From DATBGO01 sp963785765 (GTDB lineage: Bacteria; Actinomycetota; Actinomycetes; Streptosporangiales; Streptosporangiaceae), in the NCBI GenBank assembly GCA_963785765.1, contig CAWAWM010000003.1, positions 682,001-746,000 on the forward strand: a DNA stretch of 64,000 bases, given 5' to 3'. Below are positions 9,110-17,678 of this stretch, piece after piece. Made by a program: the position numbers and the translations under genes. Below the pieces are notes generated by a model. It was not told the DNA's origin. It did not search any database and saw only the letters and a program-made list of their open reading frames with translations. The first letter of the stretch is position 1. Each line of letters opens with the position of its first letter.

Positions 9110-10672
9110 TCAACTCAGCTCCCCCTCCGCCACGGCCACCGCGGCACGGGGGCGGTCCTGGGCCAGGACGGCCCGCAGGCCGGGCAGGATCAGGACCATC
9201 GTGATCAGCTGGCTGGCGAGCACCGCGACGGCCGCCCCCACCGTGCCCATCAGCCTGGTCAGCACCAGCGCCAGGCCAAGCAGCAGGACGGCCCGGACCA
9301 CCTGGACAACCGCGATCCGCGAGGTGCGGCTCTGGGCACGCAGCGCTCCGAAGTACAGCTCGGTCAGGGCCTTCGGCAGCGTCGCGACCGCCAGCAGCTG
9401 CAAGATCGGCGCGCCGTGCGCCGCATAGCCAGGCCCGAACAGGCTCAGCGCCCACGGCGCGAGCGCCGCGGTCAGGGCAGCGACGGGGACCAGGATGAGA
9501 AAGGTCCTGCGCATCGCCGTCCGGGTATGGGCCGCCAGCTTGGCCCGGTTGAAGGCGCTCTCGACCGTCAGCGACATGGCCATGTTGATCGCCAGCAGGT
9601 CAACCGTGGTGCCAACCGTCCAGGCGATGTAGAAGTACGCGTTGGCACCTGGCCCGACCAGCGTGGCCACCACGATCGGGACCAGGTTCACGGTCGCCAG
9701 CAGGCACAGCGAGCCGGTGAAGTCACCCGCCACGAACCGGCCGACCTGCCTGGTCGTGGGGGGCTGCCGGTCACCCACCAGCCGCTCGTGCCTGGGCACC
9801 AGTCGCCTGAAGATCAGCATATTGACGAGCGGCACCGCGATGACGACCGGCAGCAGCCAGGAAATGTAGATGCCCAGATGCGGCAGCACTGCCGCGAACC
9901 CGATCAGCAGGAAGATCTTGGCCACGCCGAAGACGCCGTTCTCGATGGCCACCCACGGCGAGTTCCGCATGCCGATGAGCGCGCCATCCTGCAAGGTGAA
10001 GATCGACCAGACCACGACGGCGGCGGTGAACACGAACCCGGCGGTCACCCCGGCGAGTTCGGAGTAGGAGGAGCCCCAGTGCCCGACCGTCAGCAGGAAC
10101 GGGACGGTGATCAGCAGGGAGGCTGCCGCGCTGACCGCGTAGGCGCGCAGGATCAGCGCCCGTGTGGTCCCGCCTGACTGCGGCATGAAACGGGCCAGGG
10201 CGCCAGTCAGGCTGAGGCCGGTAATGCCCGCCAGCAGGTTCATGGCGGCATAGGCGGCCGAGGCCCGGCCGACGTCGGCTGCCGTGTAATGCCGGGCGGC
10301 CAGCAGCCAGTAGACCAGGCCGAGCAGGCCGGTCGTCCCGGTGTTGATCATCAGCGCGTAAGCGTTGCGGAACAGCGGGTCGGACAGATGCTGACGTATC
10401 CGCTGGAAGTGCCGGAGCAGGTTCCTGGTCACGGCAGCCGGCCCGGACGGCCGGGCCTGCGGGTCCGGCGTGGGCGCCGGGCCAGGCTGAGCCGCCGCGG
10501 GGCCAGGCTGAGCCACCGGGGTGCCAGGCTGGGCCGCCGCCGCGACCGGCCGGGCCGGTGTCAAGGCGGGCGGGATCGCCGCCCGGGCATAGCGGGCGGG
10601 CGCCTCGATGGGCGGCTCCAGGCCCGCCGGGACGGCGGGCGCAGCCGACGTCCTATCCACTGCGGCTGGCAC
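9110..10672 (-). CDS. Polysaccharide flippase (Wzx/MATE-like)
   Basis: About 520 residues. After a disordered Pro/Ala/Gln-rich N-terminal arm of ~90 residues (repeats of VAQPG/AAQPG), the protein has roughly a dozen membrane segments, starting with the typical GTTGLLGLVYWLLAARHYTAADVGRASA of the polysaccharide-transport family. It would move a lipid-linked oligosaccharide across the membrane. Its start overlaps the deacetylase gene by 20 bp, so it belongs to the coupled glycan operon. The long low-complexity arm is unusual for this family. Confidence 0.8.
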   Translation of the reverse strand: MPAAVDRTSAAPAVPAGLEPPIEAPARYARAAIPPALTPARPVAAAAQPGTPVAQPGPAAAQPGPAPTPDPQARPSGPAAVTRNLLRHFQRIRQHLSDPLFRNAYALMINTGTTGLLGLVYWLLAARHYTAADVGRASAAYAAMNLLAGITGLSLTGALARFMPQSGGTTRALILRAYAVSAAASLLITVPFLLTVGHWGSSYSELAGVTAGFVFTAAVVVWSIFTLQDGALIGMRNSPWVAIENGVFGVAKIFLLIGFAAVLPHLGIYISWLLPVVIAVPLVNMLIFRRLVPRHERLVGDRQPPTTRQVGRFVAGDFTGSLCLLATVNLVPIVVATLVGPGANAYFYIAWTVGTTVDLLAINMAMSLTVESAFNRAKLAAHTRTAMRRTFLILVPVAALTAALAPWALSLFGPGYAAHGAPILQLLAVATLPKALTELYFGALRAQSRTSRIAVVQVVRAVLLLGLALVLTRLMGTVGAAVAVLASQLITMVLILPGLRAVLAQDRPRAAVAVAEGELS

Positions 10673-11489
10673 CGCCCAGCGTGGCGCGCGTCCGTCGCAC
10701 GACCGCCCAGCCCTTGGTGAGCGACCGGTCCTTGATGTAGTTCAGCGGCATCCGCCCCGCGACGATCTGATCGAAGGCGCGGAGCCTGGTCGACTGCCTG
10801 ATGGTCAGCCGCGGCAGTGCCATAGCGTCAAAGTCCGGGCCGACGGCGGTGTTGGCGACCGCACAGGCGTAGTGGTATCCGGCTGCCCGGGCCGCGCGCC
10901 TGACCGCGGCGTTTGAATAACCGAACGGGTACGCCAGGCCGGGCACCGGCCGCCCGAGCCGCTGCTCCAGCAGCGCCTTACTCAGCTCGAGCTCGCGCTG
11001 CAGGCTTTCGGCGGCCAGCAGGTCGAGCTCGGGATGGCCGTGACTATGGGCGCCGATCTCCACGCCGGTAGCGGCCGCCTCCGCGATCTGGCTCCAGCTG
11101 AGCATCCGGCCCGGCCGGCGGAACGCGGCATCCGGAGCACCGGAATCGGCGATCCAGCCGGTGGTGACGAACACGGTCGCGGTGCAGCCGTAGCGCTCCA
11201 GCAGCGGCAGCGCCCGGCAATGGAAGTCGGCGAACCCGTCGTCGAAGGTGAGCACGACGGGCCGCTGCGGCAGGGCTGCCGCCTCGTCAGCCAGGCCAGC
11301 GGCGAGGGCCGAAGCGGTGAGCGTCGTGAAGCCGGCCGCCTGCAGGCAGGCGAGCTGATCAGCAAACGCGGCCGGGCTGACCGCGAGCCGGTCCACCGCC
11401 TCCGGCGGGTCGGCGATCTGGTGATACATCAGGATGGGAATGTCGTTGAGCTGTTCTCTCCGGCCGCTCAGGCCTGGCCGGGCGGTCAC
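10653..11489 (-). CDS. Polysaccharide deacetylase (NodB domain)
   Basis: Removes N-acetyl groups from glycans as a metal-dependent carbohydrate esterase family 4 enzyme. The NodB motifs are clear: LTFDDGFADF (catalytic Asp and metal Asp) and IGAHSHGHPEL (H-x3-H metal ligands). It has 278 residues and no obvious signal peptide, so it may act on a cytoplasmic or lipid-linked glycan. The GTG at 11489 is chosen for its GTGA overlap with the upstream glycosyltransferase stop; a longer open frame upstream is out-of-frame noise over that gene. Confidence 0.85.
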   Translation of the reverse strand: MTARPGLSGRREQLNDIPILMYHQIADPPEAVDRLAVSPAAFADQLACLQAAGFTTLTASALAAGLADEAAALPQRPVVLTFDDGFADFHCRALPLLERYGCTATVFVTTGWIADSGAPDAAFRRPGRMLSWSQIAEAAATGVEIGAHSHGHPELDLLAAESLQRELELSKALLEQRLGRPVPGLAYPFGYSNAAVRRAARAAGYHYACAVANTAVGPDFDAMALPRLTIRQSTRLRAFDQIVAGRMPLNYIKDRSLTKGWAVVRRTRATLGGASRSG

Positions 11490-12516
11490 CGTTCCGCCCC
11501 GGCCGCTGGTGCGCTCCGCCGGGCGCCCGCGCTCGGCAGCCGGTGCACGGCCGCGCGCGCCAGGCCGGCGCAGTAACCGGCCACCGCCGCGGCCAGGCCG
11601 GCCATAATGGCCCCGGCCCGGCCCAGGCCGGTCTCGTCGCCGCGAGCCGCGTCGGCGATCCCGTGCCCGACGCCGGCGGGCAGCGCCCGTAGCGCGTGAC
11701 TGCGCTCGGCGGACAGCCCGTCGGAAGCGCCGACGTTGCTGGCCACCAGGGCCTTCGAGAGGCCCTCCGCGTAGCACCTGGTCAGGAAGTAGGAGAACCG
11801 GCTCCGCGCGTCGGACACCCGGTGCCAGATCACCGCCCGGTGATCGGACCGCAGCACGGCGCCCGGCGAGCGCTGGCTGAGCCGGATGCAGAACTCGGTC
11901 TCCTCACCGCCGCCGGCAGCCCGCGACCGGACCGGCCGATTCCGCTGCGGAATCCGCCCGCCGTCGCGAACACCTCGCGCCGGAACGACGCGTTGCCGCC
12001 GAGCAGGTTGCGCATCGGCGCACCCGACTCGGGCATCCCGAGATACGTGCAGCCCACCACCCAGTCGAATTCGCCCGGGAACCAGGACGGCCGCGCCGTC
12101 TGCCACAGCGGGAGGGTCAGCCCGCCGACACCCGCGACGTCATCGCCGGTGTAGGAGTCGACCAGGAACTTCAGCCAGTCGGGGGCCGCGATCGCGTCGT
12201 CGTCGAGGAAGGCCACGATGTCGCCCCTGGCGATGGCGATCCCGGTGTTCTTGCCGCCGGATAGCCCCGGCGCCTCGTTGTTCGCCACCACGGTCACGGC
12301 CGGCAGTTCGGCCTTCAGGCGCTGGTAGAGCGACGGGTTGTAGTCGACGACGAGGATGGTCTCCAGGGCCGGGTAGCTCTGCGCGGCGACCGAGGCGACG
12401 GCGGCCAGAGTGTCCTGCCAGCGCCGCTCGGTGTAGGCGCAGATGATCACCGACACGTCCGGACGGCCTGCTCGTCCGGCCGCCTGCTCAGGCGACCGGG
12501 CCGTCCCCGGCGTCAT
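11486..12516 (-). CDS. Family 2 glycosyltransferase, interrupted by a -1 frameshift
   Basis: The N-terminal part has the GT-A hallmarks DVSVIICAYTERRW, GGKNTGIAIARGDIVAFLDDDAIA and LLGGNASFRREVF, and reads to GFRSGIGRSGRGLPA. It then loses frame; the neighbouring frame continues with the expected GGGEETEFCIRLSQ and reads to the stop. Restoring one base near 11909-11914 gives LPAGGEETEFC, the normal family sequence, and a protein of ~343 residues. The ATG at 12516 overlaps the upstream stop (ATGA). It is either a sequencing deletion in a CCGGC run or a recently broken gene. The product would add sugar to the operon's glycan. Confidence 0.75.
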
Positions 12517-13436
12517 GACTGCTGCCTCTCGTCCAGGGCCACCCGCGCCGGTGCCATGTACGGCTTCGGCCCGCGGTGCCGCGCCGCCTTGACCTTCTCG
12601 TTGACAATCACCCGCAGGATCCGCAGGCCGTCCCTGATGGCACTCAGGTTGCTGGCCCCGTGCTGGCGCGGGCGCTCGTGGCTGGGCACTTCGTGGATGC
12701 GCAGCCGGGCCTTGGCGGCCCTGATGCCCATCAGGGCCTCGACCTCGAAGCCCGGGCTGTCCAGCGCGAGCTTGTGCAGGTGCCGCGCCCAGAAGGCGTT
12801 GTAGCCGTAGCACAGGTCGGTGTACTGCGTGCCGAACAGCTTGTTGACCAGGATGTTCAGCGACCGGTTGCCGCACCGCCTGATGGCGGTGATGTCATCG
12901 CTGCGGCCATCGCTGGCGAACCTGGAGCCCTTCACGAAGTCGGCCCCGGCCAGCAGCGTGCTGACGAACCGGACGATTTCCCGCCCGTCGGTAGACCCGT
13001 CGCCGTCAATGGCGACGATGATGTCCCCGGTGGCGGCGGCGAACCCGGCGGCCAGCGCGTCGCCCTTGCCCACGCCGCCCTGGTGCACGACCTTGACCTC
13101 CGGCCAGTGCCGGCGGGCTACCGCGATGGTGTCATCCTGGGACCGGCCGTCCACGAGCACGACCTCGTCGATCCAGTCCGGCAGGGTGGCAAAGACGTCC
13201 GGCAGGTTAGCGGCCTCGTTCTTGACCGGGATCACCACCGTGATGGTGGGCGCGATCGCCATGCCGTCAGACACCGGCCGGTAACCCGGCGCTGACTTCC
13301 GCTCGGTGCCTGGCTCAAGCCCGGCGCCTGGCTCACGACGCAGCGCCGCGCCGTTGCGTGGCGTGGGCACCTCGGTCGTGTCGGCAGGCTGCCCGGGCTG
13401 CCGCGTAGCTAGTTGACGCTGGAATGCAATAGACAT
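12513..13436 (-). CDS. Family 2 glycosyltransferase (DPM1-like)
   Basis: First glycosyltransferase of the coupled operon, 307 residues. After a variable ~60-residue N-terminal arm it has the GT-A core ITVVIPVKNEAANL, DEVVLVDGRSQDDT and IIVAIDGDGSTDGREI (metal-binding acidic motif). It lacks C-terminal membrane helices. This is the type of enzyme that loads polyprenyl phosphate with a hexose or adds one to a lipid carrier. A run of G just before the ATG serves as ribosome site and lies inside a small inverted repeat (13438-13457). Confidence 0.85.
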   Translation of the reverse strand: MSIAFQRQLATRQPGQPADTTEVPTPRNGAALRREPGAGLEPGTERKSAPGYRPVSDGMAIAPTITVVIPVKNEAANLPDVFATLPDWIDEVVLVDGRSQDDTIAVARRHWPEVKVVHQGGVGKGDALAAGFAAATGDIIVAIDGDGSTDGREIVRFVSTLLAGADFVKGSRFASDGRSDDITAIRRCGNRSLNILVNKLFGTQYTDLCYGYNAFWARHLHKLALDSPGFEVEALMGIRAAKARLRIHEVPSHERPRQHGASNLSAIRDGLRILRVIVNEKVKAARHRGPKPYMAPARVALDERQQS

Positions 13437-13437
13437 G

Positions 13438-13457
13438 ACAATCCCCCCCGAGATTGT
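13438..13457 (-). promoter_or_regulatory. Leader hairpin enclosing the ribosome site
   Basis: ACAATC and GATTGT pair around an 8-base G-rich loop (in mRNA sense) immediately before the glycosyltransferase ATG at 13436. The loop holds the only plausible Shine-Dalgarno sequence, so folding could affect translation of the operon. Function is inferred. Confidence 0.3.
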
Positions 13458-13624
13458 GTCAAGGTCGGTAATTCGGGCGCAGTTGATCCCCGTGCGCCGG
13501 TTCTTGTGATCGAAGAGGTGAACTGCCGTCGCGCCGGTTAAGCGGCGCCGCAGTGCGCGGTCTGGTTAGCGCGGTCTGGTTAGTCAGGCGGGCAGCTTTA
13601 CCGCGCTGCCCGTGGCGCGGTCAT
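13458..13624. other. Gap inside the glycan cluster
   Basis: Short non-coding stretch between the upstream membrane-protein gene and the glycosyltransferase operon. It contains a direct repeat of GCGGTCTGGTTAG around 13557-13584 and a TTGACA (minus strand) close to the start of the operon, but no convincing paired -10 box. Confidence 0.4.
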
Positions 13625-14032
13625 TTAGGTGCCGGCCCGCAGCCCTCGGTCAGGCGCCGGCGCCGCCGCCCGGACGGGCGAGACGGGCCCGTGACGGTCC
13701 ACCGCCATCCCGATCGCGCCTAGGACGGCACTGATCGCGGCGATGGCCAGGAGTCCGGTCCGTGGCGACCACGCGCCGGCCACCAGCATCGTCTCGGCTA
13801 CCAGCGCGTTGACGGCAATCGCCGCGGTTACGGCGACGACGGCCCTGGCCACGGGATCGATGCGGCGCAGCAGGCTGGCTACCGCCAGCCCGGGCGCTGC
13901 CAACAGAAAAAGCAGCACCAGCGGTCCGCGCGCCGCCGAGTTAATCCCGGCTAGCGCCAGCAGGGCGCCAGCACCGCCTGCTACGAGTATGCCCCCACGC
14001 AGGTAGCGGGGGGCAAGAATTCCTGCCCTCAT
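13625..14032 (-). CDS. Small four-helix membrane protein, unknown
   Basis: 135 residues with about four membrane segments (ILVAGGAGALLALAGI, LVLLFLLAAPGLAVASLL, VVAVTAAIAVNALVA, LLAIAAISAVLGAIGMAV) and a Pro/Ala-rich tail. I do not recognise a named family. It is the promoter-proximal gene of the leftward glycan cluster, read from the strong promoter at 14127-14155, which suggests an accessory envelope role. Confidence 0.6.
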   Translation of the reverse strand: MRAGILAPRYLRGGILVAGGAGALLALAGINSAARGPLVLLFLLAAPGLAVASLLRRIDPVARAVVAVTAAIAVNALVAETMLVAGAWSPRTGLLAIAAISAVLGAIGMAVDRHGPVSPVRAAAPAPDRGLRAGT

Positions 14033-14126
14033 CTTGCCTGCTCCTTGCCTGCTCCGTGCGATCTGGTGCTTATCAGGCCCGGATATCTAGCGACCTGGAT
14101 AATTCAGCGCCATAGCAACTGCAAAC

Positions 14127-14155
14127 ATTTAAACAACTATTCAGCCTTGTGTCAA
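14127..14155 (-). promoter_or_regulatory. Sigma-70-type promoter for the glycan cluster
   Basis: On the minus strand TTGACA (14150-14155) and TTAAAT (14127-14132) are separated by exactly 17 bases, inside a stretch (14085-14250) far richer in A+T than the rest of the window. GCTTGAC occurs twice, 11 bases apart, at the -35 side. Confidence 0.55.
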
Positions 14156-14176
14156 GCTAAGGTCAAGCCACCGTGC

Positions 14177-14205
14177 TTGGCCGGTAAATTAGTACTGGCT
14201 AAAAT
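14177..14205 (+). promoter_or_regulatory. Sigma-70-type promoter for the serine hydrolase
   Basis: TTGGCC (14177-14182) and TAAAAT (14200-14205) are separated by 17 bases and face rightwards, back to back with the glycan-cluster promoter. A leader of about 150 bases would precede the GTG at 14367. Confidence 0.5.
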
Positions 14206-14366
14206 CCGCTAGTAAGAGACTTAAAATAATTAACGAGACATACCTGCCTTTGTCGTTATCCGGAGCAAGCCTGCGGCGCCTGCCCCCCGGCACTGGACCG
14301 TGCCCGGGATCCCCTGCAGGATCAGGGATAGTGCCACCGCCCCGGGTGGCCGGGAAGGTGACCGCG

Positions 14367-15614
14367 GTGACAGGCTTGAAAGCGGAAGTGGACCCGGCGG
14401 AGGTCGGGCTTGACGCCCGGCGGCTGAACCGGATCGACCGGCATTTCGCGCGTTATGTCGATGACGGGCGGCTGCCCGGCTGGCTGATCGCGGTGAGCCG
14501 GCACGGCCGGCTGGCGCATGTCGCCTGGCACGGAGCGCGCGATATGGAGGCAGATCTCCCGGTCGAGACCGACACCCTGTGGCGGCTGTACTCGATGACC
14601 AAGCCGATCACCTCGGTCGCGGCGATGATGCTGCATGAGGAAGGGGCCTTCGAGCTGACCGATCCGGTGAGCGACTTCATCCCGTCCTTTGCCGGCGTCC
14701 GGGTCTACGCCGGTGGATCCGACCTCAAGCAGCTCACCGTTCCGGCGGCCGAGCCGGTCCGCATCTGGCATCTGCTGACCCATACCTCCGGCCTGACCTA
14801 TGGCTTCTTGCGGGCGCACCCGGTCGACGCCGTGTACCGGGCCAGCGGCTTTGAGTGGGGGGTGCCCGCCGGGACCGACCTCGCCCAGTGCTGCGAGGCC
14901 TGGGCTGACATCCCGTTGCTCTTCCAGCCAGGTACCGAATGGAACTACTCGGTGGCCACCGACGTGCTGGGCCGGGTCATCGAGGTAGCTTCAGGCCAGC
15001 GCCTGGATGAGTTCATGGCCAGCCGGATCTTTCAGCCGCTGGGCATGACCGATACGGCGTTCCACGTCGGGCCCGCCGACGCAGGCCGGCTGGCCGCCTT
15101 GTACATGCCCGGCCCCGACGGCCGGGCGGCGCGCCTTGACGCGTTCGGTAAGCATGCCCTGAGCCGGCCGGACGCGCTCAGCGGCGGCGGCGGCCTGATC
15201 GGCACCGCAGCCGACTATCACCGGTTCACGCAGCTGATGCTGGCCCGGCCGGACAGCCCGGCCGGGGAACTTGACGGCACCAGGCTGCTCGGGCCGCGAA
15301 CCGTCAGGTACATGATCAGCAATCACCTGCCCGGCGGCGCAGACCTGGAGCGCTTCGGCCGGCCGCTGTATGCGGAGACGCCGTTCCGCGGCGTCGGGTT
15401 TGGCCTGGGTTTCGCGGTCATGCTCGATCCGATCGCCGGCAAGACGCCCGCCTCGGTTGGCGAGTACTCCTGGGGCGGCGCTGCGAGCACGGCCTTCTGG
15501 ATCGACGACGCCGAGGGGCTGACCGCCACGTTCTTTACTCAGCTGCTGCCCTCAAGTACCCACCGGCTCCGGTCGCAGCTGCGTCAGCTTGTCTACCAGG
15601 CCGTCATCGACTAG
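14367..15614 (+). CDS. Serine hydrolase, beta-lactamase class C family
   Basis: About 415 residues. It carries the class C/PBP4* motifs: SMTK (nucleophile Ser and general-base Lys), YSV in place of the usual Y-x-N, HTSG, and GGGGLIGTAADYHRF near the C-terminus. Likely an esterase or D-aminopeptidase-type hydrolase rather than a true beta-lactamase, since there is no signal peptide. The GTG at 14367 is chosen because GGGAAGG lies 8 bases upstream; the frame is open back to a TTG at 14250 without a ribosome site. Confidence 0.85.
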   Translation: MTGLKAEVDPAEVGLDARRLNRIDRHFARYVDDGRLPGWLIAVSRHGRLAHVAWHGARDMEADLPVETDTLWRLYSMTKPITSVAAMMLHEEGAFELTDPVSDFIPSFAGVRVYAGGSDLKQLTVPAAEPVRIWHLLTHTSGLTYGFLRAHPVDAVYRASGFEWGVPAGTDLAQCCEAWADIPLLFQPGTEWNYSVATDVLGRVIEVASGQRLDEFMASRIFQPLGMTDTAFHVGPADAGRLAALYMPGPDGRAARLDAFGKHALSRPDALSGGGGLIGTAADYHRFTQLMLARPDSPAGELDGTRLLGPRTVRYMISNHLPGGADLERFGRPLYAETPFRGVGFGLGFAVMLDPIAGKTPASVGEYSWGGAASTAFWIDDAEGLTATFFTQLLPSSTHRLRSQLRQLVYQAVID

Positions 15615-15620
15615 CCCGGC

Positions 15621-16274
15621 TCAGGCCCGGGGCTGCCCGCTGTGCGGGCGGGCCGCGTGCCTGGCGCGATCGCTGGCCGCTTCCTTCCTGAACTCCCGGA
15701 GCCGGTAGATCACGAAGCCGATGATGGCGAGCAGCACCACGGCCACCAGCACGTAACTGCCGATCGACAGGTAGTGGGACAGGCTGCCCCAGGCGCTGCC
15801 CAGCTCGTAGCCGATCACGGACAGTGCCGTGACGTAGATCACCGTGCCCAGCAGGCTGAACAAGCCGAACTGGATCGCCGGCACCTCGATGAGGCCCGCG
15901 ACCAGCGAGGTGAACGCGCGGATGAAGGGCAGCATCCGGCCGACGGCCACCGCCCAGGCGCCCCGGCCGGCGAAGAAGCGCTCAGCGCGCTGAATGTCCG
16001 ATCGGGTGATCAGGACGTACCTGGCCAGCCGCTCCACCAGCGGCCGGCCGCCGATCCGGCCCACCGCGTAGGAGAGGTAGGAGCCGCCGAGCTCGGCAAG
16101 CGATCCGATCACGATGACCAGGACCAGGTCCAGGTGGCCCTGGTAAGCCAGGACGCCGGCGAATCCGAACGTGATCTCCGAGGAGATCGGGACGCAGCAG
16201 GCCTCGAGGAAACCGAGGATGATCAGCGCGCCGTATCCCGCTTGAGTCAACGCGTGACTCAGAAAGCTCTCCAT
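15621..16274 (-). CDS. DedA family membrane protein
   Basis: 217 residues matching the DedA/SNARE-associated (VTT) family, whose members are implicated in lipid carrier or phospholipid flipping and membrane homeostasis. Visible family marks are LEACCVPISSEITFGFAG, the re-entrant-loop segment GSYLSYAVGRIGG, and GRMLPFIRAFTSLVAG containing the conserved Arg. Its stop lies 6 bp from that of the convergent serine hydrolase. Confidence 0.9.
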   Translation of the reverse strand: MESFLSHALTQAGYGALIILGFLEACCVPISSEITFGFAGVLAYQGHLDLVLVIVIGSLAELGGSYLSYAVGRIGGRPLVERLARYVLITRSDIQRAERFFAGRGAWAVAVGRMLPFIRAFTSLVAGLIEVPAIQFGLFSLLGTVIYVTALSVIGYELGSAWGSLSHYLSIGSYVLVAVVLLAIIGFVIYRLREFRKEAASDRARHAARPHSGQPRA

Positions 16275-16643
16275 GGCTCTCTGTTGTACCGCATGCGGAC
16301 CAGCACAATGTGCCGCATGGTGCCGCGGCCTGCCGATTGTCGTGGCGCGTCCCGCCCGGTGGGGGAGGCGGACGGGACGCGCGGGGTGCCCGGGGACCCG
16401 GCGCGGGCCCGGGCCGCGTGCGCGCGGCCGGCCCCGGCCCGCTCGGCCCGTCGTCTGGGGGTGACGGGGGGCGCGGGCCGAGCCCGGGACCGGGCGGGGC
16501 CCCGGCGCCGCGTCCGGACCGGGGGTGACGGGGCGGGACGCGGGCGGGTTCCGGGACCGGGGGCGGTTCCCGGGGGGGCGGTGCCGGGGGTGGTGCCGCG
16601 TGCCCGGCCAGATCCCCGGGACCGGGCACGCGGGGTGCGGGGG
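16275..16643. other. Extremely G/C-rich intergenic stretch
   Basis: No gene supported. From about 16340 to 16640 the plus strand is nearly all G and C with long GGGG runs, well above the coding background. The only clear structure is the perfect hairpin at 16596-16633. Small open frames here are by-products of composition. Confidence 0.6.
16596..16633 (-). terminator. Hairpin downstream of the transglycosylase-like gene
   Basis: Perfect 12-bp arms CCGCGTGCCCGG and CCGGGCACGCGG around a 14-base loop, 10 bases past the stop codon at 16644. No U-tract, as is usual in high-GC actinomycetes. Confidence 0.6.
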
Positions 16644-17678
16644 CTAGAGGAGGTGGCGGGTGGCCTGGGCGACGATGTGCGCCGCCTGGCTTTCCCACTG
16701 GGCGTAGGCGTACGGGAACGCCGAGCGCTGGACGCCCTGCGCGGCTTCCCACAGCGGCTGGGTGGCCCAGCCGGGATCCGCGGCCTGGTAGGCGGCCAGG
16801 GCGTGCAGGAACGCGTCGGCGGCGTAGACGGGGTTGGTGATCTGCGCGGGGGTGCCCCAGCCGGCCGAGGGCCGCTGCTGGAACAGGCCGAGGGAGTCAC
16901 GGTCACCGTAGTTCAGGTTTTCCAGGGTGGATTCCTGCATGGCGGTGGCGACCGCGATGACCGCTGACCTGATGCCCATGTGCAGCCGCAGGGCCTGCTG
17001 GGTGATCAGCTGGGCGTTGGCGGCGCGGGCCGGGGTGAGGGGCAGCGCGGCCTGGCCGCCGGCCAGCGGCGCGGGCAGCAGCCGCTGGGCGGGGGCGAGC
17101 GGGCCGCCGCCGGCGTGCCCGGCTGCGGCCTCGGTGATGGCATGCCAGTTGTCCAGCGCGGCTACCGGCCGCACGTGGCGGTGCGGGCGGCGGGACGGCA
17201 CCGCATGCCGCACCGGGGCCGCGTGCCGCACCGGTGCCGCATGCTGGACCGGGGCCGCGGGCCGCGCAGGCGCGGCGTGCCGGGTAGCCGGGACGACGTG
17301 GTGCTGCGGCGCTGAGTGGGGGTGCGCAGTGGTGTGCAGCTGGCCAACGGCGACGCTGGCGGCCACCGGCGCCTGGGCGTGCTGGGACCCGGACGCCGCG
17401 CTGGCGGGGCTGGCCGGGCTGCCGGCGGCGGCGATCGCAATCGCGCCGACCGCGACGGCTACCACTACCGCCGCCGCTGCCGCCGCCTTGGCGCGCGCCG
17501 ACAGCGAACTGGTCAGGCGGGCGACGCGAGACCGTAGCGCGGCCGGGGTCGCGACGCGCAAGGTCGCAGCGAGCGCTGCGGACATGGCGGCGAAGACAGC
17601 CAGGACGGTCGTTGCGTGGGTTCGGGGGGTCTGGGGGCTGGCGGCGCGCAGGACGGCGCGCCGTGCGGATGAGAGCAC
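16644..17678 (-). CDS. Secreted transglycosylase-like (SLT-type) protein
   Basis: About 344 residues. An N-terminal membrane segment (AAAAAAVVVAVAVGAIAIAAAG) is followed by a His/Pro/Ala-rich linker with repeats of APVRHA, then a C-terminal domain with ATAMQESTLENLNYGD and SLGLFQQRPSAGWGT. That pattern is typical of actinobacterial lytic-transglycosylase-like wall proteins, with the Glu of QES as the likely catalytic acid. The GTG at 17678 is chosen for AAGGAAG just upstream (17683-17689); an ATG at 17705 is possible. It likely remodels the cell wall. Confidence 0.7.
   Translation of the reverse strand: MLSSARRAVLRAASPQTPRTHATTVLAVFAAMSAALAATLRVATPAALRSRVARLTSSLSARAKAAAAAAVVVAVAVGAIAIAAAGSPASPASAASGSQHAQAPVAASVAVGQLHTTAHPHSAPQHHVVPATRHAAPARPAAPVQHAAPVRHAAPVRHAVPSRRPHRHVRPVAALDNWHAITEAAAGHAGGGPLAPAQRLLPAPLAGGQAALPLTPARAANAQLITQQALRLHMGIRSAVIAVATAMQESTLENLNYGDRDSLGLFQQRPSAGWGTPAQITNPVYAADAFLHALAAYQAADPGWATQPLWEAAQGVQRSAFPYAYAQWESQAAHIVAQATRHLL

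Noticed and set aside
10653..11777. Longer start for the polysaccharide deacetylase
   Set aside because: The extra N-terminal residues are Arg-rich shadow over the glycosyltransferase; the GTGA overlap at 11489 is a better start.
14250..15614. True beta-lactamase (resistance gene)
   Set aside because: No signal peptide, Y-S-V instead of Y-x-N, and length and motifs typical of housekeeping class C-like hydrolases.
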